This document shows positions 10,564 through 19,413 of a stretch of 64,000 nucleotides of DNA, one piece after another. A program made the position numbers and the translations under genes. How positions within the stretch are numbered: position 1 is the first letter of the stretch; the number at the start of each line of letters is the position of its first letter. Source of the DNA: Acidobacteriota bacterium (lineage in GTDB: Bacteria > Acidobacteriota > Terriglobia > Terriglobales > Acidobacteriaceae); contig JABCZI010000001.1 of NCBI GenBank assembly GCA_013289765.1, positions 310,001 to 374,000 of the forward strand, read 5' to 3'. The notes below the pieces were generated by a model that ran no database searches, was not told the origin of the DNA, and saw only the letters and a list, made by a program, of their open reading frames with translations.

Positions 10564-10784
10564 GACTTCGCCTCCGCCCTTTCGAATGCCGCAGTGGCCA
10601 GCCGCACGCGCTTGCGCCCCTCGCGGATTCCGGCACGGAGAAACAGGGTGCGCAAATGCTGTTTTACGGTACGAGGGCTGATGCTTAATTGCCCGGCGAT
10701 TTCCTTGTTGCTGCAACCTTGAACCAGTAGATCGAGCACTTGCTGATCTCGCGGTGTGACTTTGATTGTGTCGATATCCAGCAC
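10560..10784 (-). CDS. LuxR-type HTH protein, first member of an overlapping pair (A1)
   Basis: This 74-residue protein is a bare LuxR/GerE HTH: VTPRDQQVLDLLVQGCSNKE, then SISPRTVKQHLRTLFLRAGI and KRVRLATAAF. I chose the GTG at 10784 because AAAGGAG lies 6 bases upstream; the longer frame to 10865 would place that ribosome-binding site inside the coding region. The stop overlaps the start of the next HTH gene by 4 bases, which implies coupled synthesis of two different HTH subunits. It is divergent from the efflux operon starting at 11157, making local control of that operon plausible but untested. Confidence 0.82.
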   Translation of the reverse strand: MLDIDTIKVTPRDQQVLDLLVQGCSNKEIAGQLSISPRTVKQHLRTLFLRAGIREGRKRVRLATAAFERAEAKS

Positions 10785-11156
10785 GCAGTCTCCTTTATAT
10801 TTTTTGTCTTGGTTATGGCCGACATGTTCGGTTAAGCACATGCTTCGCCAAACTTTTGCTGGCAAGCTGCGCTCTTCTAACGCACGCAGGCGCTTGCACT
10901 TAGGGACAAGAACTAGAGCTTTCAGAAGAAGTTCAGAAAAGTCGTGCTAGGCTGTAGCGTCCCAAATCGGATTGAGGACACTGGAATCGATGGACATGAC
11001 GCCGTTTAACTCTTGCCCGGGAAACCCTTGCTGGAAGCTGGGAATGGGGCGCATCGAAAGGCATCGCGGAGCTCCGGCTCGTATACGCAAGCCTTTTGAC
11101 TGCACAATTTTGAAGCAGTCCTCGGTTCGAGGAATCATTGCGCGAGGTGGCCGGTA
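10785..11156. other. Divergent intergenic region between HTH pair and efflux operon
   Basis: This stretch of 372 bases separates two divergent transcription units and should hold both promoters. TTGACT occurs near 11096 on the plus strand but no good -10 follows at the right spacing. A short open frame (TTG 10972 or ATG 10990 to 11157) ends in TAATG, sharing one base with the tolC-like start; it could be a leader peptide or chance. A small interrupted dyad, CCGA-N5-TCGG, lies near 10818-10830. Nothing here is certain. Confidence 0.4.
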
Positions 11157-12593
11157 ATGTTCAAAAATATTCTTCCGCAGGGTCATGAAGATGCTGGGTT
11201 CCGAAATGGGAGCGGCAGAATCGTAGCCGGGTTCATTTTGGGGCTTGTTATGGCGAGCCCGGCACTTTTTGCACAGGAACCCGGCGCGACGTTGGAACTT
11301 TCTCAGTCTTCGCCAGCCGCGAATGCTCCCACCGCCGATGGCGCTCCCTTGACAATCACGTTACAAGACGCACTGGAGCGGGCGCGTAAGAACGAAACTC
11401 AATATCACGCAGCGCTTACCGATCTGGGCGTGGCGCGCGAAGACCGGGTGCAGGCACGGGCAGCTTTGCTTCCCAATATTACCTACAACAATTCATTCAT
11501 CTATACCGAGGGCACCGGCCAGCCGCCCGCTTGTGCGGTCAGTGCCGTCTGTCCGGCCAGCCGGTTCATTGCGAATAACGGTGTGCATGAATACATTAGT
11601 CAGGGGAACGCGCACGAAGCCATCTCGCTGACCAACTTCGCGGATTACCGCCGCTCGTCCGCCGCCCTGGCGCAGGCTCGGGCCAAGGCGGAAATTGCAA
11701 CTCGCGGGTTGGTGGTCACCGTGACCCAGGCCTATTACGGGCTGGTCATTGCACAGCGCAAGTATTCGACCGCACAACGCGCCTCGACGGAAGCTCAGCG
11801 ATTTCTAAAGATCAGCCAGGACTTGCAAAACGGCGGCGAAGTGGCCCGGGCCGATGTGGTCAAAGCCAGCATCCAGGCGCAGCAGCAACAGCGCGATTTG
11901 CAAGAAGCGCAACTGGCCATGCAAAAAAGCCGGCTGGATCTGGCGGTCATGATTTTTCATGACTGGACCCAGAACTTCGGCGTGGTCGACGACCTTCAGA
12001 CTCCGGAGCCGCTGCCCCCGTTTGCCGAGGTGGCGGTGGCGGGCAAGAAAAACAATCCTGACCTGCGGGCTGCGTTGGCAGCACTGGAAGTAGCAAATCA
12101 CCAGGTCACATCGGCATGGGGCGGGCTTCTGCCGTCACTGACAATGGACTACTTCTACGGTATCGATTCCAACAAGTTTGCCACCCGCGTCGACGGAGTG
12201 CGTGCTCTTGGATACTCGGCAGTGGCCACTCTACAAATACCGATCTTTAATTGGGGGGCGGATCGCAGCAAACTGAAGCAAGCGGAGTTGCGCCGCGATC
12301 AGGCCCGCCTGGAATTGAGTTTTGAACAACGCCAGCTTCTAAGCCACCTGCAGCAATTTTACGAGGAGGCGAATGCGGCGCGGTCGGAAATGGAATCACT
12401 GGCCAGTTCTGCGGAAATGGCGGCGGAAAGTCTTCGCCTGACCAACCTCCGCTATCAGGCCGGCGAATCGACAGTGCTGGAGATTGTGGACGCGCAGAAT
12501 ACTCTTACTCTAGCACGTAACGCCTATGACGATGGACAAGCACGGTACCGAGTTGCAGTTGCCAATTTGCAAACTCTGACGGGGAGCTTCTAA
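11157..12593 (+). CDS. TolC-family outer membrane efflux protein
   Basis: This is the outer-membrane channel of a tripartite efflux pump. The 478-residue product has an N-terminal signal region (RIVAGFILGLVMASPALFAQ, about 22-41), so export to the periplasm is expected. Two OEP repeats follow, recognisable from ITLQDALERARKNE near 62, long helices rich in Ala, Gln and Glu, and NLRYQAGESTVLEIVDAQNT near 440. The ATG has GAGGTGG about 6 bases upstream. The adaptor gene follows after 5 bases, and the permease after that, so the three form an operon. The first about 20 residues are longer than a typical signal n-region. Confidence 0.92.
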   Translation: MFKNILPQGHEDAGFRNGSGRIVAGFILGLVMASPALFAQEPGATLELSQSSPAANAPTADGAPLTITLQDALERARKNETQYHAALTDLGVAREDRVQARAALLPNITYNNSFIYTEGTGQPPACAVSAVCPASRFIANNGVHEYISQGNAHEAISLTNFADYRRSSAALAQARAKAEIATRGLVVTVTQAYYGLVIAQRKYSTAQRASTEAQRFLKISQDLQNGGEVARADVVKASIQAQQQQRDLQEAQLAMQKSRLDLAVMIFHDWTQNFGVVDDLQTPEPLPPFAEVAVAGKKNNPDLRAALAALEVANHQVTSAWGGLLPSLTMDYFYGIDSNKFATRVDGVRALGYSAVATLQIPIFNWGADRSKLKQAELRRDQARLELSFEQRQLLSHLQQFYEEANAARSEMESLASSAEMAAESLRLTNLRYQAGESTVLEIVDAQNTLTLARNAYDDGQARYRVAVANLQTLTGSF

Positions 12594-12598
12594 GCCAG

Positions 12599-13993
12599 AT
12601 GAGCCGCTATCTTCTTACTAAATTTTCCCCGCAGCTGACGCTTTCGCGGCGTTTTCGCGGGATCCGCATATTTATCACCCTGGTTGCAGTCGGCAGTTTC
12701 TTGCTTATTTCCGCCTGCTCGAAGGACAAGGGTGACAAGGAACCGACCGTGAGTGTGCAGGTAGTGCCGGTCGAAAAAAGAACCATCCAACACGTAATCA
12801 AAAGCCAGGCCATTTTGTTTCCCCGGCAACAGGCGGCGATCGTTTCCAAGATCAGCGCTCCGGTACAGAAATTTCTGATCAAGCGGGGCAGCCGGGTGCA
12901 CGAGGGGCAGTTGTTGGCCATTCTCGAGAACCGCGACCTGAGCGCGGCCGCGCAAGATACCCAAGGAGCCTTCAGCCAGGCGGAGGCCACCTACGAGACC
13001 ACGACCTCCGCAGGGTTGCCGGAAGAAATGCAGAAGGCGGAAGCCGACACACAGCAAGCGAAGCAAGCGCTGGACGCGCAGGAAAAGATTTATCAAAGCC
13101 GCCAGCAACTGTATGAGCAAGGAGCTCTGCCGCGCAAGGAACTCGACCAGTCGGGCGTCGAAATTGTACAGGCGCGCAATCAGTATTCGATTGCGAAAAG
13201 GCATCTCGACACGCTGGTGGCCATCGGGAAACAGCAAGAATTGAAAGCAGCGGCGGGACAGCTGCAATCGGCCAAGGGCAAGTATCTGGGCGCGGAAGCG
13301 CAGCTGAGCTATTCAGAAATTCGCAGCCCGATTGACGGAGTGGTAACGGATCGTCCTCTGTATCCCGGGGAGATGGCAGCGGCAGGGACGGCAATCGTCA
13401 CGGTGATGGATGTTTCGGCTGTAATCGCGAAAGCACACATCCCTCAAGCCGATGCCGCGCTGTTAAAAATTGGCGATAAAGGAACGATTACGGTGCCGGG
13501 ATTGGATACTCCGGTCGAAGGAAAAGTTACGGTGGTCAGTCCGGCTCTCGATCCCAATAGCACAACCGTCGAGGTTTGGCTGGAAGCAAAAAATCCGAAG
13601 CAGCAACTGAAGCCGGGAACCAGCGCGCAAGTCGCTCTCACTGCAAAGACGGTGAAAGATGCGCTAGTAGTTCCCGCAGCCGCTGTGATTACGGCAGCGG
13701 ATGGCAGTTCGGCTGTCATGGTTGCGGGCAGCGATGGCAAGGCTCATCAGAAAACGGTCAAGCTTGGCATTCGGCAAGACGACGACGTGCAAATTCTCGA
13801 GGGTGTCACTGAAAGCGACAAAGTGGTTGCGACCGGCGCTTACGGCCTCCCCGACAACACCAAGATTACGGTGGAAGCGCCTGCTGAGAAGGAGTCACCC
13901 AAGGAGGGCGAGAAGGAGTCCGCTGGTGAGAAGAAGGAGTCCTCTGGTGACAAGGATGCCTCCGATGAAAAGAAACCCTCTAGTGACAAATAG
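12599..13993 (+). CDS. RND efflux periplasmic adaptor (HlyD/MFP family), lipoprotein
   Basis: The adaptor couples the inner-membrane permease to the TolC-like channel. After a hydrophobic segment, VGSFLLISAC ends in a plausible lipobox Cys near residue 40, so the protein is probably lipid-anchored. The first beta-barrel and lipoyl half (AAIVSKISAPVQKFLIKRGS, then EGQLLAILENRD), a long alpha-hairpin rich in Gln, Ala and Glu, the returning lipoyl half (YSEIRSPIDGVVTDRPLYPGE), and a membrane-proximal domain follow in order. The last about 35 residues are a highly charged Lys/Glu/Ser tail (repeats such as KESAGEKKESSGDK), which is unusual and low in complexity. GGGGAG precedes the ATG. Confidence 0.93.
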   Translation: MSRYLLTKFSPQLTLSRRFRGIRIFITLVAVGSFLLISACSKDKGDKEPTVSVQVVPVEKRTIQHVIKSQAILFPRQQAAIVSKISAPVQKFLIKRGSRVHEGQLLAILENRDLSAAAQDTQGAFSQAEATYETTTSAGLPEEMQKAEADTQQAKQALDAQEKIYQSRQQLYEQGALPRKELDQSGVEIVQARNQYSIAKRHLDTLVAIGKQQELKAAAGQLQSAKGKYLGAEAQLSYSEIRSPIDGVVTDRPLYPGEMAAAGTAIVTVMDVSAVIAKAHIPQADAALLKIGDKGTITVPGLDTPVEGKVTVVSPALDPNSTTVEVWLEAKNPKQQLKPGTSAQVALTAKTVKDALVVPAAAVITAADGSSAVMVAGSDGKAHQKTVKLGIRQDDDVQILEGVTESDKVVATGAYGLPDNTKITVEAPAEKESPKEGEKESAGEKKESSGDKDASDEKKPSSDK

Positions 13994-14011
13994 GCGCCCG
14001 GGAGCTATCTC

Positions 14012-17000
14012 TTGAATCACGTGAAATCTGATCACTGGGTCGCGCGCCATTCGCGGCCGATGATTTTCCTTATCCTTACCCTGGCGCTGCTGGGTGGGTA
14101 CCTGGCCTTCACCATTCCGGTGTCAGTGTTCCCCAACACGAATTTTCCACGCGTGCTGATCGCCGTGGATAACGGCGTGATGCCCATCGACCAGATGATG
14201 GTGACGGTAACGCGGCCGATTGAAGAGGCTGTGAATAGCGTCCCGGGTCTTCTTACCGTGCGTTCGATCACGAGCCGCGGATCGGCGGAAGTCGATCTCT
14301 ACTTCCGCTGGGATCTGGACATGTTCCAGACCTTGCAGTATGTAAATGCGGCCCTATCCCGGGTGCAGCCTGAGCTTCCTCCCACGGCAAAAGTGGAGGC
14401 GCACCGCATGACGTTCGCGAGTTTCCCGATTGTGGGTTATAGCGTTACGTCCGCGAACCTGCCGCAGACTCGGCTTTGGGAGATGGCCACCTATGAGATG
14501 AAGCCCCGGCTCAATCGGCTGGAGGGCGTTGCCACGGTCGTCATTCAAGGAGGACAAGAGCCCGAATTTCAAATCACTCCCGACCCGGCCAAGTTGCTCA
14601 CGGCGGGGGTTACGGTCAACGACATTCTTGATGCGGTACGCCGCACCAATCTGGTGGACTCGCCCGGTTTGCTGGAAAGAAATCACCAGCTGTTTCTTGC
14701 GCTGATCAACGGGCAGATACAGACTCCAGACCAGATAGCCGACACCGTAATCAAGACCACGGCAACTGGAATTCCAGTACGCATTCGCGATGTGGCTGCG
14801 GTCGGGCCCAACGTGAAACCCGTTTATACAGTGGTAACCGCGAATGGCAAGCCGGCTGTGCTGCTGAACATTAACCGCCAGCCTGACGGTAATACGGTGC
14901 AGGTTGCGGATGAAGTGCACGCGGAGATTGACCGCATTCGCAAGACTTTGCCGCCTGGGGTGCAGATTGAGCCATTTTATGATCAGTCGATTATCGTTGG
15001 CGAATCGATTAAGAGCGTGCGCGATGCGATCCTGCTCGGCTTGGTGCTGGCTTCGATCATCCTGGTCGTGTTCTTGCGCGATTGGGGCACGTCGTTAGTC
15101 GCGGGTCTGGTGATTCCGGTCACGGTGATGGTGACGTTCATCGCCCTGAAAGTGATGGGGCAGACCTTCGATCTGATGACCCTGGGTGGACTGGCAGCGG
15201 CGGTGGGCCTGGTCATCGACGATGCCATTGTGGTGGTTGAAAACATCGTGCTGCATCGTGACGCGGGCCAGGGACGGCTGGAGGCGATTGAAAGCGCCCT
15301 GCGCGAGATTACGGTTCCGTTGATTGGCTCAACCATCACTCCGGTGGTGGTTTTCATTCCTCTCATTGCCATCACGGGCGTCACCGGCGTGTTCTTCCGC
15401 GCATTGGCAATTACGATGAGCGTTGCGCTGCTCACTTCACTGGCTCTGGCAGTCACCTGGACGCCGAACCTGAGCCAATATTTTATTCACGGACGGAAGC
15501 ACGGCGACTCAGATCCGCAGTCGGCTGCGCCTGGCGTCGCTACATCAGAGAATTTATCGGAAGCCGACACTGCCAAGCGCCTGATGGCGGCTGAGGAAGC
15601 TCATCTCAGTGGCTTTTTCTTACGCGTAGTGAACTTTCACGAACGCTGGCTGCGCCGGGCGCTGGAACGTCCCGTACTGCTTATAGTTTTCAGCCTGGCG
15701 CTCGTCGTGGTTTCCTATGTCTGTTACACCTTTTCGGGCTCCGATCTATTGCCGGAAATGGATGAAGGCGGCTTCGTTCTCGACTACATCATGCCGGCGG
15801 GCAGTTCGCTGGCGGAAACCAATCGCGTCGTGGGCCATGTGGAACAAATTCTCCGCGAAACTCCTGAGGTGGAGAGCACTTCGCGACGCACCGGCCTGCA
15901 ATTGGGCTTGGCTGCGGTGACGGAGGCGAACACGGGAGACATCCTGGTGAAATTGAAAGCGAAGCGCGACCGCGATGTGGAAGAAATCATGGCGGAACTG
16001 CGAGAGGAAATCAAGCAAGAGGAGCCTGCTCTCGATCTCGACTTCATTCAAGTTCTCCAGGATATGATCGGCGATCTCACGTCCGCGCCGGAACCGATTC
16101 AGATCAAGTTGTTTTCGGAAGATCCGAAACAACTGGAAGAGTGGGCGCCGAAAGTGGCGGAGGCGATCGGAAAGGTCAAAGGCGTGGTCGATATTCTCAA
16201 TGGCATTGAGAACACGATCAGCGGCCCGGCGGTAACGTTTCAGGTCGACCCGAGTGTGGCCGCGCGGGCTGGATTCACCGCGGAGGAAATTGCAATTGAC
16301 GCGTCCGCGATCCTGGAAGGCGAACCGGCGCCGACGCCGGTTGTAACCAACGGCCGCGCCTACACATTGCGGATTCGCTTTCCCGACGCGAATCGCGCTT
16401 CGCTGGAAGCGATGCGCGACACGCTCTTGGTGAGCAGCACCGGCCATACCGCCACCTTGGGAGCTCTGGCAACCATTGTCGAAACGCCAGGGCAGACTGA
16501 GATTCGACGCGAAAACCTGCAACGCCAAGTTGCGGTTACGGCACGACTGGAAGGCACGAACCTGGGCGCCGGAATGGCCAATGTACAAAAGACTGTTGCC
16601 GGCCTGCACATTCCGGCAAATATTCGCGTCGAATACGGCGGGACTTACCAGGAACAGCAAAAGTCATTTCACGATCTGGTGATCGTTTTAGTTTTGGCGG
16701 TCCTGCTGCTCTTCATCGTACTTTTGTTTGAGTTCGGCACGTTTTCGGCGCCGATCGCAATTCTCTCTTCGGCCCTGCTCTCTACCTCAGGCGTGTTCAT
16801 CGCACTCTTGATCACGCGCACCACGTTTAACATTTCGTCGTTCATGGGCATGATCATGGTCATCGGCATCGTGGCCAAGAACGGCATCCTCCTGCTCGAC
16901 GCGGATCAGCGTACGCGCGCCGCGGGCATCGATGCGCAAGACTCCATCTTGCTGGCCGGACGCCGCCGACTGCGGCCCATCGTGATGACGGCACTGGCTA

Positions 17001-17167
17001 CAGTGGCTGGAATGGCGCCACTCGCCTTTGCCATCGGCGCTGGGTCCCAGATGCTGCAACCGCTGGCCATCGCAGTAATTGGCGGAGTGATAATTTCGAT
17101 GGTCCTGTCGCTAATCATCACCCCGGCAGTGCATTTTTATCTCGAAGGCAAAAAGCGTGAGGCATAA
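14012..17167 (+). CDS. RND-family efflux permease
   Basis: This inner-membrane antiporter has 1051 residues, the usual RND size. A first membrane helix at about 10-30 is followed by a large periplasmic loop, then the helix cluster with GLAAAVGLVIDDAIVVVEN near residue 390-408, whose paired Asp is the proton-relay signature of the multidrug HAE-type group; heavy-metal HME members have a different version. A second periplasmic domain follows, then the C-terminal helices with GIVAKNGILLLDADQRTR. The start is TTG, 7 bases after GGGAG; a GTG nine bases on is possible. Substrate cannot be predicted from sequence. Confidence 0.93.
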   Translation: MNHVKSDHWVARHSRPMIFLILTLALLGGYLAFTIPVSVFPNTNFPRVLIAVDNGVMPIDQMMVTVTRPIEEAVNSVPGLLTVRSITSRGSAEVDLYFRWDLDMFQTLQYVNAALSRVQPELPPTAKVEAHRMTFASFPIVGYSVTSANLPQTRLWEMATYEMKPRLNRLEGVATVVIQGGQEPEFQITPDPAKLLTAGVTVNDILDAVRRTNLVDSPGLLERNHQLFLALINGQIQTPDQIADTVIKTTATGIPVRIRDVAAVGPNVKPVYTVVTANGKPAVLLNINRQPDGNTVQVADEVHAEIDRIRKTLPPGVQIEPFYDQSIIVGESIKSVRDAILLGLVLASIILVVFLRDWGTSLVAGLVIPVTVMVTFIALKVMGQTFDLMTLGGLAAAVGLVIDDAIVVVENIVLHRDAGQGRLEAIESALREITVPLIGSTITPVVVFIPLIAITGVTGVFFRALAITMSVALLTSLALAVTWTPNLSQYFIHGRKHGDSDPQSAAPGVATSENLSEADTAKRLMAAEEAHLSGFFLRVVNFHERWLRRALERPVLLIVFSLALVVVSYVCYTFSGSDLLPEMDEGGFVLDYIMPAGSSLAETNRVVGHVEQILRETPEVESTSRRTGLQLGLAAVTEANTGDILVKLKAKRDRDVEEIMAELREEIKQEEPALDLDFIQVLQDMIGDLTSAPEPIQIKLFSEDPKQLEEWAPKVAEAIGKVKGVVDILNGIENTISGPAVTFQVDPSVAARAGFTAEEIAIDASAILEGEPAPTPVVTNGRAYTLRIRFPDANRASLEAMRDTLLVSSTGHTATLGALATIVETPGQTEIRRENLQRQVAVTARLEGTNLGAGMANVQKTVAGLHIPANIRVEYGGTYQEQQKSFHDLVIVLVLAVLLLFIVLLFEFGTFSAPIAILSSALLSTSGVFIALLITRTTFNISSFMGMIMVIGIVAKNGILLLDADQRTRAAGIDAQDSILLAGRRRLRPIVMTALATVAGMAPLAFAIGAGSQMLQPLAIAVIGGVIISMVLSLIITPAVHFYLEGKKREA

Positions 17168-17169
17168 AC

Positions 17170-17197
17170 GGTGGCCGATGGGAAACCATTGGCTGCC
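17170..17197 (+). terminator. GAAA-capped 12-bp hairpin at the end of the efflux operon
   Basis: A stem of 12 pairs (17170-17181 with 17186-17197) closes on a GAAA tetraloop; three of the pairs are G-U. It begins 3 bases after the permease stop. There is no T-run after it, so a classical intrinsic terminator is doubtful. It may protect the 3' end of the mRNA or end transcription weakly. Confidence 0.45.
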
Positions 17198-17426
17198 GGT
17201 CGAACGGAAGAAGTTTCCATGGCCGAGTGTGCAGTGCCTTTCAGATTACGAGAGTAATCTGGCCACTTTAGTGAGGAATTTCGTTTCACCTCTTCCCAAG
17301 CGATCCCCAAAGCGATCTCGTTAACCCCTTAAAGTCCATACATTTGTGGATTCATCCGTAGCGGCCAAACCGGGATCGCTCCATCGTCCGCCAAAATACG
17401 TCTTGGCCGCATCGCATAATAGAGTT

Positions 17427-17451
17427 TTTTAGTGGAGCAATTGCACTAAAA
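17427..17451 (+). promoter_or_regulatory. Dyad with 8-bp arms overlapping a possible -10 element
   Basis: TTTTAGTG (17427-17434) and CACTAAAA (17444-17451) are perfect inverted copies separated by 9 bases, about 65 bases before the GTG of the GAF/zinc-ribbon gene. The right arm runs into TAAAAT (17447-17452), a fair -10 hexamer, though no matching -35 is seen. The arrangement would suit an operator over a promoter; that is inference. Confidence 0.35.
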
Positions 17452-17515
17452 TAGGGTAGTTTCCGGACGGTCCCCCCTATCGAGCCGGGCGCGCCAAAGG
17501 TGTCAAGTAAAAATC

Positions 17516-19312
17516 GTGACCGACCAAAACAAAAAACCAGTTCTCGACGAGCAGACTTTTGAAAAACTTTTAGAGGCTGCTTATGTCCTGCAAGAACACA
17601 ATCGCAAGGTGCAGGAATTAGAACAGAGACTGGAGTCCCAGAGCGAACTGCGTCGCGAGCAAGAGTTGGCAGCACCTCCACAACCACCGGGCGTTCCAGA
17701 ATCTAAAGAAGGTTCGCGATCGAACAGCGACTACACCCTCACTTTGTCGGAGATCGTTGAAGCTCAACGGCAGATTCAAATGCACCATCTCGGATTAGAT
17801 AAAGCCATGGCAGTGGTTGCAGAGAGAGTGGCGCGAATCACGAACTCGAGCGGAGCGGCCATTGCGATTCTAGACGGAAAGATTGTGCGTTATCGTGCCG
17901 GAACAGGAACGCCGGCTTTGCCGATCGGAAGTGAGAGTTCTCTAGACGCCGCGATTTGTTTCGCAAGTGTGCGTACTGGGAAGGTCATTCGCAGCGAGGA
18001 CGTCAATACAGAATTCCTGTTCGATCCCGAGCTTTGCCGAGAACGAGGAATTCTTTCGCTATTGTCCGTACCGATCTATCACGACGGCGACATTGTAGGG
18101 GCGCTGGAACTCTACTTCGATGGCATTCACGGCTTTGCCGAGCAGGATATCCATACCTGCCAACTGATGGCGGGACTTGTGACGGAAGCAATTGGCCGAG
18201 ACGCCGAGCTGAGCTTAAAAAACTCGATGGCTGCGGAACGATCTACGATGCTAGCGGCCATTGAGAGGCTGCAACCGAATCTGGCAACCGTCACGGAGGG
18301 CCTCTCCCCGAGCGCGTCTGGGACAAGCGTGAGCGCCAGGGCTGCCTCCGCCTTAGAATTCCCGTGTTGGAAGTGCGGCAACAATTTATTGGTTGAGGAA
18401 CAATTTTGTGGCAAATGCGGCGCCCCGCGGGCCGGTGCCGACGAATCAACGAGTATGCAGAGCAAAACGGCATCCGCATGGTACATGCAGCAGGCGAATC
18501 ATGAAACTGTTGCAGCTACGCCTCCTAACGGGAATGTGGCGGGCGGCAATGGGACGCATTGGATTTCAGATCAAACTACGGATCATTCCGGGAAGGCAGA
18601 CGTAGGCGTTCAAGAAGAAGGACCGTTTGGCAAGCTTGAACCATTTTCTGCTTCTCAAGTTTCTGCTTCTCCATTTTCTCCTTCTCGAGCGGAGCTTGAA
18701 GCGGATTCTCCGCCGGGAGATTCATTCGGCGAAGGCGTTGACGACGATCCGACCGCGGTATCGTCGAACGACCGGCTCAGCCACAGCCCCACGCAGAATC
18801 ACTCTACTGTGCTTGCTCTGCCGCAGCAGCTAGAAGAAGATATTGTTTGGAGTTCCGCCGCGAGGGCACGCGATTTTCTGGAATCGGTATCCGGCAAACG
18901 CGAAGCGGGAGCGTTTGGCCGCTACTGGCGTTCGCGGCGCGGCGATTTCTATCTTGGCCTCGCAATTATTTTGGTAATAGCCGTGATTCGCTGGGGAATC
19001 TGGTCCGACCACTCGGTCGGGGCGACGGGACAAGGATCGACGACTTCTGCGAGTCACCGTAAGCACTTCGACCCGAACGCAGATCTCTCTGCATTCGACA
19101 AACTTCTGATTAGCATGGGGCTCGCAGAAGCTCCCGATGCTCCCGAGTACAAAGGCAATCCTGATACGCAAGTGTGGGTCGATTTGCACACCGCCCTTTA
19201 TTATTGCCCGGGCTCCGATTTGTACGGCAAGACGCCCAAAGGCAAGACTACCAGCCAACGCGACGCACAGTTAGATCAGTTCGAACCGGCATATCGTAAG
19301 GCGTGCAACTGA
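17516..19312 (+). CDS. GAF and zinc-ribbon protein with membrane anchor
   Basis: The 598-residue product has an uncommon domain order. A short coiled coil (about 15-50) leads to a GAF domain (about 92-228, with AIAILDGKIVRYRAGTG and LSVPIYHDGDIVGALELYF), the small-molecule-sensing fold used in signalling. A zinc ribbon follows with C284, C287, C298 and C301. After a long Ser/Pro-rich linker comes one membrane helix (about 478-496), then a C-terminal domain (about 543-598) with WVDLHTALYYCPGSDLYGK and a final Cys. By topology the GAF and ribbon should be cytoplasmic and the tail periplasmic. No kinase, cyclase or HTH is present. I do not know its function; it is followed by a protein with a related plan. 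The start is GTG. Confidence 0.75.
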   Translation: MTDQNKKPVLDEQTFEKLLEAAYVLQEHNRKVQELEQRLESQSELRREQELAAPPQPPGVPESKEGSRSNSDYTLTLSEIVEAQRQIQMHHLGLDKAMAVVAERVARITNSSGAAIAILDGKIVRYRAGTGTPALPIGSESSLDAAICFASVRTGKVIRSEDVNTEFLFDPELCRERGILSLLSVPIYHDGDIVGALELYFDGIHGFAEQDIHTCQLMAGLVTEAIGRDAELSLKNSMAAERSTMLAAIERLQPNLATVTEGLSPSASGTSVSARAASALEFPCWKCGNNLLVEEQFCGKCGAPRAGADESTSMQSKTASAWYMQQANHETVAATPPNGNVAGGNGTHWISDQTTDHSGKADVGVQEEGPFGKLEPFSASQVSASPFSPSRAELEADSPPGDSFGEGVDDDPTAVSSNDRLSHSPTQNHSTVLALPQQLEEDIVWSSAARARDFLESVSGKREAGAFGRYWRSRRGDFYLGLAIILVIAVIRWGIWSDHSVGATGQGSTTSASHRKHFDPNADLSAFDKLLISMGLAEAPDAPEYKGNPDTQVWVDLHTALYYCPGSDLYGKTPKGKTTSQRDAQLDQFEPAYRKACN

Positions 19313-19360
19313 CTTGCGCACGTTTCCCTGGGCTGAATTGTACGATCCGCGCCATCCCAT

Positions 19361-19389
19361 TTGACAACCTTCCGGGCTGATAGTGCAAT
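19361..19389 (+). promoter_or_regulatory. Candidate sigma-70 promoter for the zinc-ribbon/Sel1 gene
   Basis: A perfect TTGACA (19361-19366) is followed after 17 bases by TGCAAT (19384-19389), which matches four of six -10 positions. It lies in the 101-base gap before the gene at 19414, so that gene may have its own promoter besides any read-through. Confidence 0.45.
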
Positions 19390-19413
19390 CATATGTAGTC
19401 CCGGTTCAGGAGA

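Larger units (their letters stand above)
17168..17515. other. Intergenic region between efflux operon and GAF/zinc-ribbon gene
   Basis: The region of 348 bases has no gene. It contains the hairpin just after the permease and a dyad at 17427-17451 near the following gene. No ribosome-binding site better than weak purines precedes the GTG at 17516. Confidence 0.5.

Noticed and set aside
10222..10722. Plus-strand open frame of 166 codons opposite the first HTH pair
   Set aside because: The HTH pair on the minus strand has good ribosome-binding sites and clear motifs; this frame has none.
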